Part shown: positions 17,547 through 25,375 of the stretch, piece after piece
Position numbering within the stretch: position 1 is the stretch's first letter
Layout of the letters: each line of letters begins with the position of its first letter
Assembly: GCF_013185185.1 (NCBI RefSeq)
Contig: NZ_JAAZWE010000006.1
Location: forward strand, 186,001 to 250,000
DNA from: Saccharibacillus endophyticus
GTDB lineage: Bacteria > Bacillota > Bacilli > Paenibacillales > Paenibacillaceae
DNA: 64,000 nt
Direction: 5' to 3'
Notes under the pieces: model-generated
Seen by the model: only the letters and a program-made list of their open reading frames with translations
The model's database searches: none
Told to the model about the DNA's origin: nothing
Program-made: the position numbers and the translations under genes

Positions 17547-18503
17547 TTATTTCGTTTTTTCCGCCACTCTAAGTTTGGCCGAACGCGCTCTCGGATTTTG
17601 CTCGATTTCTTCATCCGTAGGCAAAGTCGGCTTGCGGTTGATTAATTTGATGCTGTTCGGTCCTTCGTACACTTCCACCGGGAATCCGGGAGGAGCAACG
17701 TTTTTGCCGGTGTAGCCCAGCAAAATCTGTTTACAGATTCTGTCTTCGAGCGAATGGAAAGTAATGACGCTCACGCGCCCGCCTTTCGCCAAACATTTGA
17801 CCGAAGCATGCAGCGCGTCTTCAAAAGCGGACAATTCATCGTTGACTGCAATGCGCAAAGCCTGGAAACTGCGCTTGGCCGGGTGACCGCCCGTTCTTCT
17901 TGCCGCGGCCGGAATGCCTTCCTTGATAATCTCCGCAAGTTCCGTCGTGGTCTCGATCGGTTGTTTCGCTCGATACTGCCCGATCTTGCCCGCGATGCGA
18001 CGCGAGAATTTCTCTTCGCCGTACCGATACAAAATACGCGCGATATCTTCCTCCGACCATTCGTTAACGATGATTTTCGCCGTCAGCTCGGAAGAACGAT
18101 CCATTCGCATATCGAGCGGCGCTTCGTGATTATAGCTAAATCCTCGAGATGCTTCGTCAAATTGAGGCGAAGAAACGCCAAGGTCAAACAAAAAACCGTC
18201 CACTTGCGGATTGCCTTCTTCGTCAAGCGGAACGCCGGACTTCTTCAGCGCATGCTCCAATTCCCGGAAGTTGGTCTTGACCAGCGTCACCCGATCTTCA
18301 TACGCCGCAAGCTTCTCGCGTGCGTTATCGAGCGCCCAATCGTCTTGATCCAACGCGATCAAACGACCGCCTTCACCCAGCTGCGACGCAATCAATGCGC
18401 TGTGCCCGGCTCCGCCCAGCGTGCAATCGACATAAATGCCGTCCGGCTTAATGTTTAGCCCTGCGACCGCTTCTTCCTTTAGTACCGTGATGTGATGAAA
18501 CAA
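17547..18503 (-). CDS. rsmH: 16S rRNA m4C1402 methyltransferase RsmH (MraW)
   Basis: SAM-dependent N4-methyltransferase acting on C1402 of 16S rRNA. The 318-residue protein starts MFHHITVLKEEAV, has the SAM motif YVDCTLGGAGHS (about 24-35), DQDDWALDNA, DGFLFDLGVSSPQFDEASRGFS (in two parts: DGFLFDLGVSS and DEASRGFS), and the C-terminal VISFHSLEDR-like VITFHSLEDRICK. It lies between mraZ and ftsL as usual. Confidence 0.97.
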   Translation of the reverse strand: MFHHITVLKEEAVAGLNIKPDGIYVDCTLGGAGHSALIASQLGEGGRLIALDQDDWALDNAREKLAAYEDRVTLVKTNFRELEHALKKSGVPLDEEGNPQVDGFLFDLGVSSPQFDEASRGFSYNHEAPLDMRMDRSSELTAKIIVNEWSEEDIARILYRYGEEKFSRRIAGKIGQYRAKQPIETTTELAEIIKEGIPAAARRTGGHPAKRSFQALRIAVNDELSAFEDALHASVKCLAKGGRVSVITFHSLEDRICKQILLGYTGKNVAPPGFPVEVYEGPNSIKLINRKPTLPTDEEIEQNPRARSAKLRVAEKTK

Positions 18504-18549
18504 TTTCGTATCCCCCAGACGTACGCTGTCGAATTAATAAATATACGAT

Positions 18550-18987
18550 TTAAAAGTCAATATCGAAATCGGATAGCTTCTCCGCAATGTCGCCGAAAGA
18601 CTCTTCGGACTGCTTGTAGTAACGGTCCCAGTTGTCTCGGCTCCAAATTTCTACCCGGCTTCCTGCGCCGATCACGACGCATTCCTTGTCCAATTGCGCG
18701 TATTCGCGCAAGTTGGCGGGCAGGTTTGCTCTTCCCTGCTTATCCCATTCGCACTCTGCCGCACCCGAGAAAAAAAACCGGGTAAACGCTCTGGCATCGG
18801 ACTTCATCAAGGGCAGGTTATTCAGCTTGCGTTCGAGAAGTTCCCATTCCTGTCCGGAGTAAACAAAAAGGCACTGGTCCAGTCCGCGCGTAATCACGCA
18901 AGCCGTGCCCAATTTTTCGCGGAATTTGGCCGGCATGATGATCCGTCCCTTGTCATCGATGTTATGTTTGTACTCCCCCATAAGCAC
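18550..18987 (-). CDS. mraZ: Division/cell-wall operon repressor MraZ
   Basis: AbrB-like DNA-binding protein that controls its own dcw operon. The 145 residues hold two MraZ/SpoVT-like repeats: LMGEYKHNIDDKGRIIMPAK at the start and WDKQGRANLPANLREYA near 80. The GTG at 18987 matches the family start (M-x-M-G-E-Y) and has GGAG 10 nt upstream; the ATG at 18981 is an alternative. First gene of the dcw cluster, downstream of its own operator. Confidence 0.96.
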   Translation of the reverse strand: MLMGEYKHNIDDKGRIIMPAKFREKLGTACVITRGLDQCLFVYSGQEWELLERKLNNLPLMKSDARAFTRFFFSGAAECEWDKQGRANLPANLREYAQLDKECVVIGAGSRVEIWSRDNWDRYYKQSEESFGDIAEKLSDFDIDF

Positions 18988-19015
18988 CGCTTGACCACTC
19001 CTCGCCTTTTTTCCT

Positions 19016-19041
19016 CCACTTCATACCACTTTCCACCACTT
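19016..19041 (-). promoter_or_regulatory. MraZ operator: three AAGTGG boxes at 10-bp spacing
   Basis: Minus strand AAGTGG occurs at 19036-19041, 19026-19031 and 19016-19021, exactly one helical turn apart, directly after the -10 of the mraZ promoter. MraZ proteins recognise short G-rich direct repeats at this spacing (TGGGN in E. coli, AAAGTG-type in mycoplasmas). A fourth AGTGG nearer the start codon (about 18993-18997) is out of register. Confidence 0.8.
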
Positions 19042-19043
19042 AC

Positions 19044-19072
19044 AGCATAATAGATTCGACGAGCAAAATCAA
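19044..19072 (-). promoter_or_regulatory. Promoter of the dcw operon (mraZ)
   Basis: Minus strand TTGATT (19067-19072), 17-nt spacer, TATGCT (19044-19049). The start would fall inside the AAGTGG repeats, so MraZ bound there would block initiation. Confidence 0.75.
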
Positions 19073-19145
19073 AGTCCTTCCGCAAATTTCACGATTTTTC
19101 GCCGAATTTGACGTTTTTTTCGAACTCATTCTCTGTTTTTCACAA

Positions 19146-19187
19146 AAAAGAGGCCGTTACTCCCTATTTGCAGGGAAATAACGGCCT
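19146..19187 (-). terminator. Terminator after ahcY
   Basis: Minus strand GGCCGTTATTTCCC pairs with GGGAGTAACGGCC and is followed by TCTTTTTTG. It separates the bshC-ahcY transcript from the mraZ promoter. Confidence 0.9.
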
Positions 19188-19200
19188 GGCCGCATGCTGG

Positions 19201-20466
19201 TTAAACGTTCCAACTTTGCAGATATTGCTTTTGCATGTCGCTCAGTTCATCGATTTGAATGCCCATGCTTTCCAATTTGTAGCGCGCAACCTGCTCGTCC
19301 AGCTCGAACGGAACTTTGATCATATGATTGCCGATTTCTTCGTAATGCTCATTCACGTACCGAAGCGACAACGCCTGCAGAGCGAACGTCATATCCATGA
19401 TTTCCGCCGGGTGGCCATCAGCCGCGCCCAGGTTCACCAATCGACCTTCAGCCAATAGGTAGATTTTACGTCCGTCCTTGAATTGATATTCTTCGATATT
19501 CTTACGCACGGTGCGGATCGATTCCGACCGCTCTTCCATATCCGGCTTGTTCACTTCAACATCGAAATGACCGGCATTGGACAGGATCGCCCCGTCCTTC
19601 ATCACGTCGAAATGCTCGCCCGCGATCACGGCTTTATTTCCGGTTACGGTAATGAAGAAGTCGCCGAGCGGAGCTGCTTCTTTCATCGTCATGACGCGGA
19701 AACCTTCCATGTGCGCTTCAACGGCCTTGATCGGATCGATCTCGGTCACGATGACGTTGGCTCCCAACCCGCGAGCACGCATAGCCATCCCTTTTCCGCA
19801 CCAACCATAGCCGACCACGACAACCGTTTTGCCGGCTACGATCAGGTTGGTCGTACGCATAATGCCGTCCCACGCAGATTGTCCGGTGCCGTAGCGGTTA
19901 TCGAACAACGATTTGCAGAACGCGTCGTTGACGCCGATCATCGGGAGCTTTAGCGTACCTTCATTCTCCAGAGAGCGAAGCTTGATGATGCCGGTCGTCG
20001 TCTCTTCCGCCCCGCCGCGAATAGTCTTCAGCAATTCCGGACGCTCGCCGTGCAGGATAGTCGCCAGGTCGCCGCCGTCGTCGATAATCAAATCAGGCTC
20101 TGCTTCGAGCGCTTTGATATTGAGGGCTTTCAATTCTCCCGGAGCCGGTTGGTATTTCGCGTAAACGGTAATTCCGTCTTCAACCAATGCCGCGCACACA
20201 TCGTCTTGGGTCGATAGCGGGTTACTTCCCGTAATCGTCACTTCCGCCCCGCCCGCTTGAATGACTTTGGCCAGATAGGCCGTCTTCGCTTCAAGATGCA
20301 GGCAAACGGATACTTTCAGCCCTTTAAAAGGTTGATCCTGTTCGAATTGTTCCCGAATCCGATTCAACACGGGCATATGCGCCGCCGCCCATTCGATCTT
20401 CAAGCGACCTTCCGGAGCAAGATTGATATCGGCAATGATGCTGTTTTGTTTCGCCAACGAACTCAT
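19201..20466 (-). CDS. ahcY: Adenosylhomocysteinase (S-adenosyl-homocysteine hydrolase)
   Basis: Reversibly splits S-adenosylhomocysteine into adenosine and homocysteine, using bound NAD. The 421-residue length is that of the short bacterial/archaeal form. Visible are the substrate-binding segments (AALHLE-like CLHLEAKTAYL, DDGGDL), NDAFCKSLFDNRYGTGQSAWDG (in parts NDAFCKSLFDN and GTGQSAWDG) and the NAD loop VGYGWCGKGMAMRARGLGA. It lies 22 nt after bshC and ends at a terminator. Many Bacillales use the Pfs/LuxS route instead, so its place beside bshC is notable. Confidence 0.95.
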   Translation of the reverse strand: MSSLAKQNSIIADINLAPEGRLKIEWAAAHMPVLNRIREQFEQDQPFKGLKVSVCLHLEAKTAYLAKVIQAGGAEVTITGSNPLSTQDDVCAALVEDGITVYAKYQPAPGELKALNIKALEAEPDLIIDDGGDLATILHGERPELLKTIRGGAEETTTGIIKLRSLENEGTLKLPMIGVNDAFCKSLFDNRYGTGQSAWDGIMRTTNLIVAGKTVVVVGYGWCGKGMAMRARGLGANVIVTEIDPIKAVEAHMEGFRVMTMKEAAPLGDFFITVTGNKAVIAGEHFDVMKDGAILSNAGHFDVEVNKPDMEERSESIRTVRKNIEEYQFKDGRKIYLLAEGRLVNLGAADGHPAEIMDMTFALQALSLRYVNEHYEEIGNHMIKVPFELDEQVARYKLESMGIQIDELSDMQKQYLQSWNV

Positions 20467-20488
20467 CGTATCCCTCCTGTTTCTTCGC

Positions 20489-22117
20489 TTATACTTCGAT
20501 AATCCGATGCCCGCCCGTCAGATCCGGTTCAACGCTCATCAGCGTGTCGATCCAATCCAAGCCATAGCGGTTCAGCGTATAAAAGACGGTGTACACGCGC
20601 TCCTGCGGACGATCCAGCGGGAATAACGTTTTGTACATTCGATCCCATCTGCGCAGCTCCGCTTCGTTTTGCCGGGCGATGGTCTGTTTGGTTTTGGTCT
20701 GTAAAAAAGAAATTTGATCGACGATCTTCGCCTGATTTTTCTCCCCCAGACTCGACAGGCCGGATTGAAGTTCACCCAAGCGTCCAATCAACGGTGCATA
20801 TAAACGTTCAAATTCGGCTTTTACCTGTTCAAACATTCCGTCCATGCCCAGCTTATCCTGCTCGGCCAGCCAAGCTTCTTTTCGAGATTCAAAACGCTCC
20901 ATGACATCCTCGAAAGTCAAACCGTACTGCTGCATATGCTTCTTCGTCACCGGATCAAGCAGCGTGAACGACATACGGGGCAGCAAAATCGGCATTTGCA
21001 TGCCTGCGACCTTGAATCCGTCCTTCGTACCTGCCCAGTAAGCGATCTCGCCCAGTCCCAACACCGCTTGAAGCACCGGGAACAAATAATCCTGCATCAG
21101 CGGACGGGTCAAGACGTTATTGCTGAATCGCTCGGGACATCGTTCCAATAGATCAAGCAATTCTTCTTTGGCAAAAATGACGGTACCGCGACGATCCATG
21201 AATTTTCCGTCCTGCTTATACAACAACATGCGCTGGCCTTCATGGATATAGAACAGATTCGCTGCGCCTTCTACGGCTTGAGCCTGCTGCTCGTAACCAA
21301 GCTCTTCTATTCGTGCGGCGGCAGTCAGATAAGCCTGTTCGAATTCGTCGCTCCGCTCGATCAATTGCTTGAACATCGGACGTTCGATCGCCCGCAGCGC
21401 CGGATCGGCAGAATCAACCAACACCAGACCGTAACGACCGAATAAACGGCCCACCAATCTGGCAAAACCTTCGCTTAAGTTCGATGCCTGTGCAAGCTCG
21501 CCTCGCAAAAGCTCCAAGATCTCTGTTTTGAATTCGGAGTCTGCCAAGACAAGCTCAAGTTCCGTAATGGCTTCTTCCCATTTTTTCTTCGGAACCGCAA
21601 CCTGGCTGACCGAAGATTTCCCGTCATGCCAAGATTCCATGCGCAGTCTGCGTACTTCAAGCTCCGAAGTCAACACATAAGTATGATCGGCTTCGTCCCA
21701 ATCATGATCTTCGCCGGCAATCCAAAATACCGGCACGACCTCACGACCGAGCTTTTGCGAAGCCATACGAGCAGCATGGACAATCGTTGCCGCCTTATAT
21801 ACAACGAGCAGTGAACCGGTAAACAATCCGCTCTGCTGCCCACCTACGACGACGAGCGACTGCTCGTCCTTTAATTTCTCCAACGACTCACGTACGGCCG
21901 GATCATCGTTATAGGTTGCGTTGTAAGACGTCAACACCTTTACCAGCGCGTTGCGGTCAACACGCGGACGATGAGCGGTATCCAGCCATTCAGCACGATG
22001 CTGAAGCGATTGATCGCTTTGTAAATCGTATTCGTATAATTCATGTGCATGTTGCCCACGCACGTAATCTTCTCCCAAGGCCGAACCCTTGCGAAGCGCC
22101 TGCGGAATGACATTCAT
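20489..22117 (-). CDS. bshC: Putative cysteine ligase BshC of bacillithiol synthesis
   Basis: Last step of bacillithiol synthesis: adding cysteine to GlcN-malate. The 542-residue protein has the family's Rossmann-like core with HxGH-type region VVGGQQSGLFTGSLLVVYKA and PVFWIAGEDHDWDEADHT (split as PVFWIAGEDHD and DEADHT), and a long C-terminal coiled coil (about 390-490). GGAGG precedes the ATG. It stands close to mraZ, as yllA/bshC does in Bacillus. Confidence 0.94.
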   Translation of the reverse strand: MNVIPQALRKGSALGEDYVRGQHAHELYEYDLQSDQSLQHRAEWLDTAHRPRVDRNALVKVLTSYNATYNDDPAVRESLEKLKDEQSLVVVGGQQSGLFTGSLLVVYKAATIVHAARMASQKLGREVVPVFWIAGEDHDWDEADHTYVLTSELEVRRLRMESWHDGKSSVSQVAVPKKKWEEAITELELVLADSEFKTEILELLRGELAQASNLSEGFARLVGRLFGRYGLVLVDSADPALRAIERPMFKQLIERSDEFEQAYLTAAARIEELGYEQQAQAVEGAANLFYIHEGQRMLLYKQDGKFMDRRGTVIFAKEELLDLLERCPERFSNNVLTRPLMQDYLFPVLQAVLGLGEIAYWAGTKDGFKVAGMQMPILLPRMSFTLLDPVTKKHMQQYGLTFEDVMERFESRKEAWLAEQDKLGMDGMFEQVKAEFERLYAPLIGRLGELQSGLSSLGEKNQAKIVDQISFLQTKTKQTIARQNEAELRRWDRMYKTLFPLDRPQERVYTVFYTLNRYGLDWIDTLMSVEPDLTGGHRIIEV

Positions 22118-22161
22118 GTCTGGCCTTGCCTCCTGTCTGCAATCTGCTTAAACCCTTCTTG

Positions 22162-22190
22162 ATTGTACCCAATCGCTCCCAAGTCGTCAA
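22162..22190 (-). promoter_or_regulatory. Sigma-A promoter for bshC-ahcY
   Basis: Minus strand TTGACG (22185-22190), 17-nt spacer, TACAAT (22162-22167), 45 nt upstream of the bshC start. Confidence 0.82.
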
Positions 22191-22231
22191 AATAACTTTC
22201 ATCCTTTTCGGAAGAAAGTTATTTTTCATAA

Positions 22232-22280
22232 GAAAAAGAAAATACCGCCCTTTCGAACGGCATCCGTTCGAAAGGGCGGT
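22232..22280 (-). terminator. Terminator after the opp operon
   Basis: Minus strand ACCGCCCTTTCGAACG pairs perfectly with CGTTCGAAAGGGCGGT around a 5-nt loop and is followed by ATTTTCTTTTTC. Confidence 0.93.
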
Positions 22281-22305
22281 GATACTTGCTTTACTCAAAA
22301 CCAAC

Positions 22306-23229
22306 TTAGTGAGGCATGGCAACCCAGTGTCCCGGCGAAACTTCGACCAGCGACGTTTCTTCGGTTTTTTCATCGGCCGAACGAATCGGACCGCCGCCTT
22401 CGGCGGACATCAAGATACGCTTTCTTTGCGATTCGACTTCCGGGTCCGGAACCGGAATCGCAGACAACAGCGATTTGGTGTAAGGATGGATCGGATTGCT
22501 GTACAATTCTTCGCTGTCCGCCAATTCGACCATTTTACCCAGGTACATCACGGCTACGCGGTCACTGATGTGCTTAACCATCGACAGATCGTGCGCGATG
22601 AACAGGTAAGTCAGTCCAAGACGGTCTTGCAGCTCCTGCAGCAAGTTAACGACCTGCGCTTGAATGGATACGTCAAGAGCAGAGATCGGCTCATCGCAGA
22701 TGATGAATTTAGGATTAACCGCCAAAGCGCGGGCAATCCCGATCCGTTGACGTTGTCCGCCCGAGAATTCGTGCGGATAACGCGTGGCGTGATCCGTGTT
22801 CAGACCTACCAGGTCAAGCAGTTCTTCGATACGCTTTTTGCGTTCGCCCGAGCTGCCTGCCATTTTATGAATATCCAAAGCTTCGCCGATGATATCCGAT
22901 ACCGTAAAGCGCGGGTTGAGCGAAGCGTAAGGATCCTGGAAGATCATTTGCATATCGCGACGCATCGCTTTCATTTTACCCGGGGAAAGCTTGTAAATAT
23001 CCGTACCGTTAAAACGAACGCTGCCTCCGGTCGGTTCATACAACCGAAGAATGGTACGTCCGGCTGTCGATTTCCCGCAACCGGATTCGCCTACCATCCC
23101 GAGCGTCTCGCCTTCGCGAATAAAGAAGTTTAGGTTGTCGACCGCTTTGAGTACTTTGCCGCCGCCTACATTAAAATACTTTTTCAGTCCTTCGACTTCA
23201 ATCAGATTCTTTCCCGTCATGGCTCCCAT
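22306..23229 (-). CDS. oppF: Oligopeptide ABC transporter ATP-binding protein (OppF type)
   Basis: ATPase subunit of a peptide importer. In 307 residues it has Walker A GESGCGKST (47-55), the ABC signature FSGGQRQRIGIARAL (about 155-169), Walker B KFIICDEPISALD, the H-loop FIAHDLSMVKHI, and the oligopeptide-transporter C-terminal domain (NPIHPYTKSLLSAIPVPDPE). AAGGAGG lies 8 nt before the ATG at 23229. It follows oppC by 33 nt. A second ATPase, OppD, would normally accompany it and is not in this operon. Confidence 0.93.
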   Translation of the reverse strand: MGAMTGKNLIEVEGLKKYFNVGGGKVLKAVDNLNFFIREGETLGMVGESGCGKSTAGRTILRLYEPTGGSVRFNGTDIYKLSPGKMKAMRRDMQMIFQDPYASLNPRFTVSDIIGEALDIHKMAGSSGERKKRIEELLDLVGLNTDHATRYPHEFSGGQRQRIGIARALAVNPKFIICDEPISALDVSIQAQVVNLLQELQDRLGLTYLFIAHDLSMVKHISDRVAVMYLGKMVELADSEELYSNPIHPYTKSLLSAIPVPDPEVESQRKRILMSAEGGGPIRSADEKTEETSLVEVSPGHWVAMPH

Positions 23230-23262
23230 GGCTGACGCCTCCTTCTTTATAAAATCTGCGAA

Positions 23263-24228
23263 TTATTTGTTTTTAAGCGACGGATCAAGCGCATCGCGCA
23301 GTCCGTCTCCCAACAGGTTGAACGCCAGCATGATTACGCTGATCAGAACTGCAGGGAACAACATCCGCCAAGGATAATACATCCAGCCTGTCAGAGCGTT
23401 TTCGACCATCGAACCCAGGGACGAGATCGGAGCTTGCACGCCCAGGCCGAGGAAGCTCAAGAAAGACTCGGCGAAGATCGCGTTCGGAACCGACAAGGTC
23501 AAGGTAACGATGATCGGACCGCTCGCATTCGGCAGAAGGTGACGGAACAGCAGTCGGCCCGTGCCCGCACCCATCGAACGGGAAGCCAGAACATATTCGC
23601 GGCTTTTCAGTTTCATGATTTCGCCGCGAACGATCCAGGACATGTTAATCCAGCCTGTAATCGTCAATGCCAGAATGATCGTACCCAAGCTTGGCTCAAA
23701 TACAACCAGCAGCAGGATTGTAACGAGCAGGTAAGGAATTGCGTACAGAACTTCGGAGAACTTGTTCATGATCGTATCGACGCGGCCGCCGAAGTAACCC
23801 ATGATTCCGCCGTAGATAACCCCGATCAACAAGTCGATCAGCGCCGCAGCGACGCCGACGATCAAGGAAATCCGGGCGCCGGACCATGTGCGGACGAACA
23901 TGTCGCGGCCCAGGTCGTCGGTACCGAACCAGTGCAGAGCCGACGGCTTTTGGTTGGTTGCCATCAGGTCGTTCGTCTGGTAGTCATAACCGTGTACCCA
24001 GTAAGCCACGTAAGGCCCGAGGATCGATGCAATAATAATTACAATCAGCGCCACAAGGCCGCTCATCGCTACCTTATTGCGACGCAGGCGTTCCCAAGTA
24101 TCGCGCCAAGCCGTTAGGCTTTCGCGCTTGATGACTTCGGATTCGCGTTCATTAATATTAACAGGCTCGAAGTCAGCCGCCGTCAAAGCGGGAAGAGACT
24201 GCTTATTTGTGATGTTGTCATTCGCCAC
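23263..24228 (-). CDS. oppC: Oligopeptide ABC transporter permease OppC
   Basis: Inner-membrane permease of 321 residues with an N-terminal OppC-specific segment, about six membrane helices and the cytoplasmic EAA loop ASRSMGAGTGRLLFRHLLPN that contacts the ATPase. GTDDLGRDMFVRTWSGAR is typical of OppC/DppC. It starts 4 nt after oppB, so B and C are probably co-translated. Confidence 0.94.
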   Translation of the reverse strand: MANDNITNKQSLPALTAADFEPVNINERESEVIKRESLTAWRDTWERLRRNKVAMSGLVALIVIIIASILGPYVAYWVHGYDYQTNDLMATNQKPSALHWFGTDDLGRDMFVRTWSGARISLIVGVAAALIDLLIGVIYGGIMGYFGGRVDTIMNKFSEVLYAIPYLLVTILLLVVFEPSLGTIILALTITGWINMSWIVRGEIMKLKSREYVLASRSMGAGTGRLLFRHLLPNASGPIIVTLTLSVPNAIFAESFLSFLGLGVQAPISSLGSMVENALTGWMYYPWRMLFPAVLISVIMLAFNLLGDGLRDALDPSLKNK

Positions 24229-24232
24229 TTGC

Positions 24233-25165
24233 TTAGCCCTCCTTGCCCGATGTCAATTTGATTCGAGGATCGACGAGTACGTAAACGATATCGGTAATGA
24301 AGCGCGCAGCCATCAAGATGATACCGTAGAAGAGTGTAATGCCCATGATCAAGGTGTAATCGCGGTTGGTGATGCTATCGACGAACACCTTACCGATACC
24401 GCCGATCCCGAAGATCCGTTCCACGACGACCGAACCCGTAACAACGTTAGCTGTCATAGGACCGACGTAAGTAACAACAGGCAGGATACCGTTGCGAATC
24501 ACGTGCTTCCAAAGAATGGCCGGCCATTTCAAACCTTTGGCTTTAGCCGTTTTGATATAGTCGGCATTCAAAACTTCCAGCATGCTCGAACGCGTCAGAC
24601 GCGCGATATACGCGATCGGACCTGCGGACAAAGCCATAACCGGAAGGACATATCCAAGTAAAGTTTTCGTTCCCGTAATCGGGAATAAGCCCAGTTTCAA
24701 GCCGAACGTGTATTGCAGCAGCGACGCGAGCACGAAACTCGGCACCGCTATGCCTATGACGGCGACCACCATGACTAAGCTATCGATGAATTTCCTATGA
24801 TATAACGCGGCAAGCAAGCCTAAAGTTACGCCGACGATCGTCGATACGACAACGGCAATAAGACCCAAACGAAGCGAAACACCGAAGGTTTGACCGATGA
24901 TGTTACCGACTTCTTGATTGAGTTTTTTCATCGAAATCCCCAAATCACCCTGTACGATATTACCGAGGTAATTCACATACTGGGTCATCAGAGGCTTATC
25001 GAGACCATACTGCGCTTCGAGTCGCGCTCGGATCGGAGCGGGTACTTCTTTTTCGGACATGAACGGATCGCCCGGAATTGCTTTCATCAAGAAAAATGTC
25101 GCTGTAATCAAGATAAACAGCGAGAGCAGCGTATATAGAAGCTTGCTGGTTACATAGCGTGCCAT
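24233..25165 (-). CDS. oppB: Oligopeptide ABC transporter permease OppB
   Basis: Permease of 310 residues with six predicted helices. It has the GDLGIS segment, and the EAA loop TAKAKGLKWPAILWKHVIRN. Start ATG MARYVTSKLLYTLLSL matches the family N-terminus. It lies downstream of oppA and of a hairpin that probably lowers its expression relative to the binding protein. Confidence 0.94.
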   Translation of the reverse strand: MARYVTSKLLYTLLSLFILITATFFLMKAIPGDPFMSEKEVPAPIRARLEAQYGLDKPLMTQYVNYLGNIVQGDLGISMKKLNQEVGNIIGQTFGVSLRLGLIAVVVSTIVGVTLGLLAALYHRKFIDSLVMVVAVIGIAVPSFVLASLLQYTFGLKLGLFPITGTKTLLGYVLPVMALSAGPIAYIARLTRSSMLEVLNADYIKTAKAKGLKWPAILWKHVIRNGILPVVTYVGPMTANVVTGSVVVERIFGIGGIGKVFVDSITNRDYTLIMGITLFYGIILMAARFITDIVYVLVDPRIKLTSGKEG

Positions 25166-25293
25166 CTGCGAACCTCTCCTCCTTGTTCATTCTGCTTAAT
25201 AGTAACCTACCTGATTTATAATTGCACATTCATTATTTTCAACCCTATTTACTGGTTAAGCAAGAGCAAAAATGGAAGTTTGACGAACATGCA

Positions 25294-25332
25294 AAAAAAT
25301 CGGGATATATATGTGTTTCCATATATATCCCG
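25294..25332 (-). terminator. Intercistronic terminator between oppA and oppB
   Basis: Minus strand CGGGATATATAT pairs with ATATATATCCCG (8-nt loop) and is followed by ATTTTTTTGC, 44 nt past the oppA stop. It probably gives partial termination so that the binding protein is made in excess over the membrane components. Confidence 0.88.
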
Positions 25333-25375
25333 AGCTGTTATTAACTTGGGTCGTGCCAATCAGACTTTAGAAGTC

